DNA of 64,000 nucleotides from Chitinophagaceae bacterium (GTDB lineage: Bacteria; Bacteroidota; Bacteroidia; Chitinophagales; Chitinophagaceae). The notes below the pieces were generated by a model that ran no database searches, had not been told where the DNA came from, and saw only the letters and a list, made by a program, of their open reading frames with translations. The translations under genes were made by a program, and so were the position numbers. Below are positions 63,930-64,000 of this stretch, piece after piece (position 1 is the stretch's first letter; every line of letters begins with the position of its first letter). The stretch spans positions 88,578-152,577 of the forward strand of contig JALNZE010000006.1 in assembly GCA_023229465.1 (NCBI GenBank). The letters are read 5' to 3'.

Positions 63930-64000
63930 ATGATAATGATAAAAAAGCGAGGCAGCAAAGACAGCCAGGAAACAAAAAGGAAGTTGGCGGTAGATTTTCT
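63930..64000 (+). CDS. Start of a probable TetR-family regulator (partial)
   Basis: The reading frame begins at ATG 63930 or 63936 and runs off the window. The visible residues (IKKRGSKDSQETKRKLAVDF) look like the N-terminal arm of TetR/AcrR-family repressors before helix 1. Only about 23 residues are visible, so the call is tentative. Confidence 0.35.
   Translation, partial: MIMIKKRGSKDSQETKRKLAVDF

Noticed and set aside
63870..63930. A frameshift explaining the short nhaD
   Set aside because: Reading all three plus frames past 63870 gives early stops and no antiporter-like residues.
1..64000. CRISPR arrays, prophage, insertion sequences, rRNA or tRNA genes
   Set aside because: I saw no regular spaced repeats, transposase or integrase genes, nor tRNA-like cloverleaf signatures.

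Overview
The window is a chromosomal segment of a Bacteroidota bacterium, most likely a member of Chitinophagaceae or a close relative. The reasons are the fused MurF-alanine racemase, the GldF/GldG gliding-motility transporter pair, a SusC/SusD pair, very large FG-GAP/VCBS lipoproteins, sphingolipid genes, and several TAnnTTTG-type -7 promoter elements. No rRNA, tRNA, phage, insertion sequence or CRISPR array was recognised. This placement is inference from gene content; no marker-gene comparison was possible. Layout: 1-8.0 kb is core housekeeping (a partial lipoprotein, lspA, murF-alr, terC, gldG, gldF). 8.0-10.2 kb is an iscS-iscU-iscA iron-sulfur operon. 10.3-14.1 kb holds methylmalonyl-CoA epimerase, the acpP-fabF-rnc operon, a GNAT enzyme and a YcxB-like protein. 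14.2-20.0 kb is a sugar-acid catabolism locus (DUF6807 protein, hexuronate-type MFS transporter, KDPG aldolase, and divergently KDG kinase, a YhcH-family protein and a fructokinase). 20.0-21.8 kb has two NTF2-like genes and a mostly non-coding stretch with a decayed or unusual small membrane gene. 21.8-28.7 kb is an apparent minus-strand operon with two vanadium-haloperoxidase/PAP2-like proteins, a beta-barrel protein, a FecA-like TonB receptor and a small conserved hypothetical. 28.9-41.3 kb has a GyrI-like protein and the block susC-susD-VCBS lipoprotein-VCBS lipoprotein. 41.6-46.6 kb has an Nramp-type transporter translationally coupled to CbpM/CbpA, then two envelope-protein transcription units that share a long, exactly spaced upstream motif. 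46.8-57.5 kb is lipid-oriented: a diacylglycerol-kinase-family enzyme, an App1-type phosphatase, and a run resembling the bacterial ceramide pathway (serine palmitoyltransferase, GNAT-type ceramide synthase, 3-ketosphinganine reductase) followed by a U32 iron-sulfur protein, a ferredoxin and a flavin-binding split-barrel protein. 57.9-60.7 kb is a nitric-oxide island: NorC, NorB, a PTPS/QueD-like enzyme and an Fe-S Rrf2 regulator. 60.8-64.0 kb has a YncE/phosphoesterase fusion, a truncated nhaD and the start of a probable TetR regulator. The most interesting non-coding signals are two: (1) a 28-bp element, 25/28 identical, overlapping the norC promoter and lying upstream of an uncharacterised 603-residue NPD-like protein about 6 kb away, which suggests a shared regulon, perhaps of the local Rrf2 protein; and (2) the composite motif TTACACAA-N13-TTACATCATTCACATATT, present twice with identical spacing upstream of two envelope-protein units. 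All functional assignments rest on reading the translated sequences and remembered family motifs; nothing was searched or computed.
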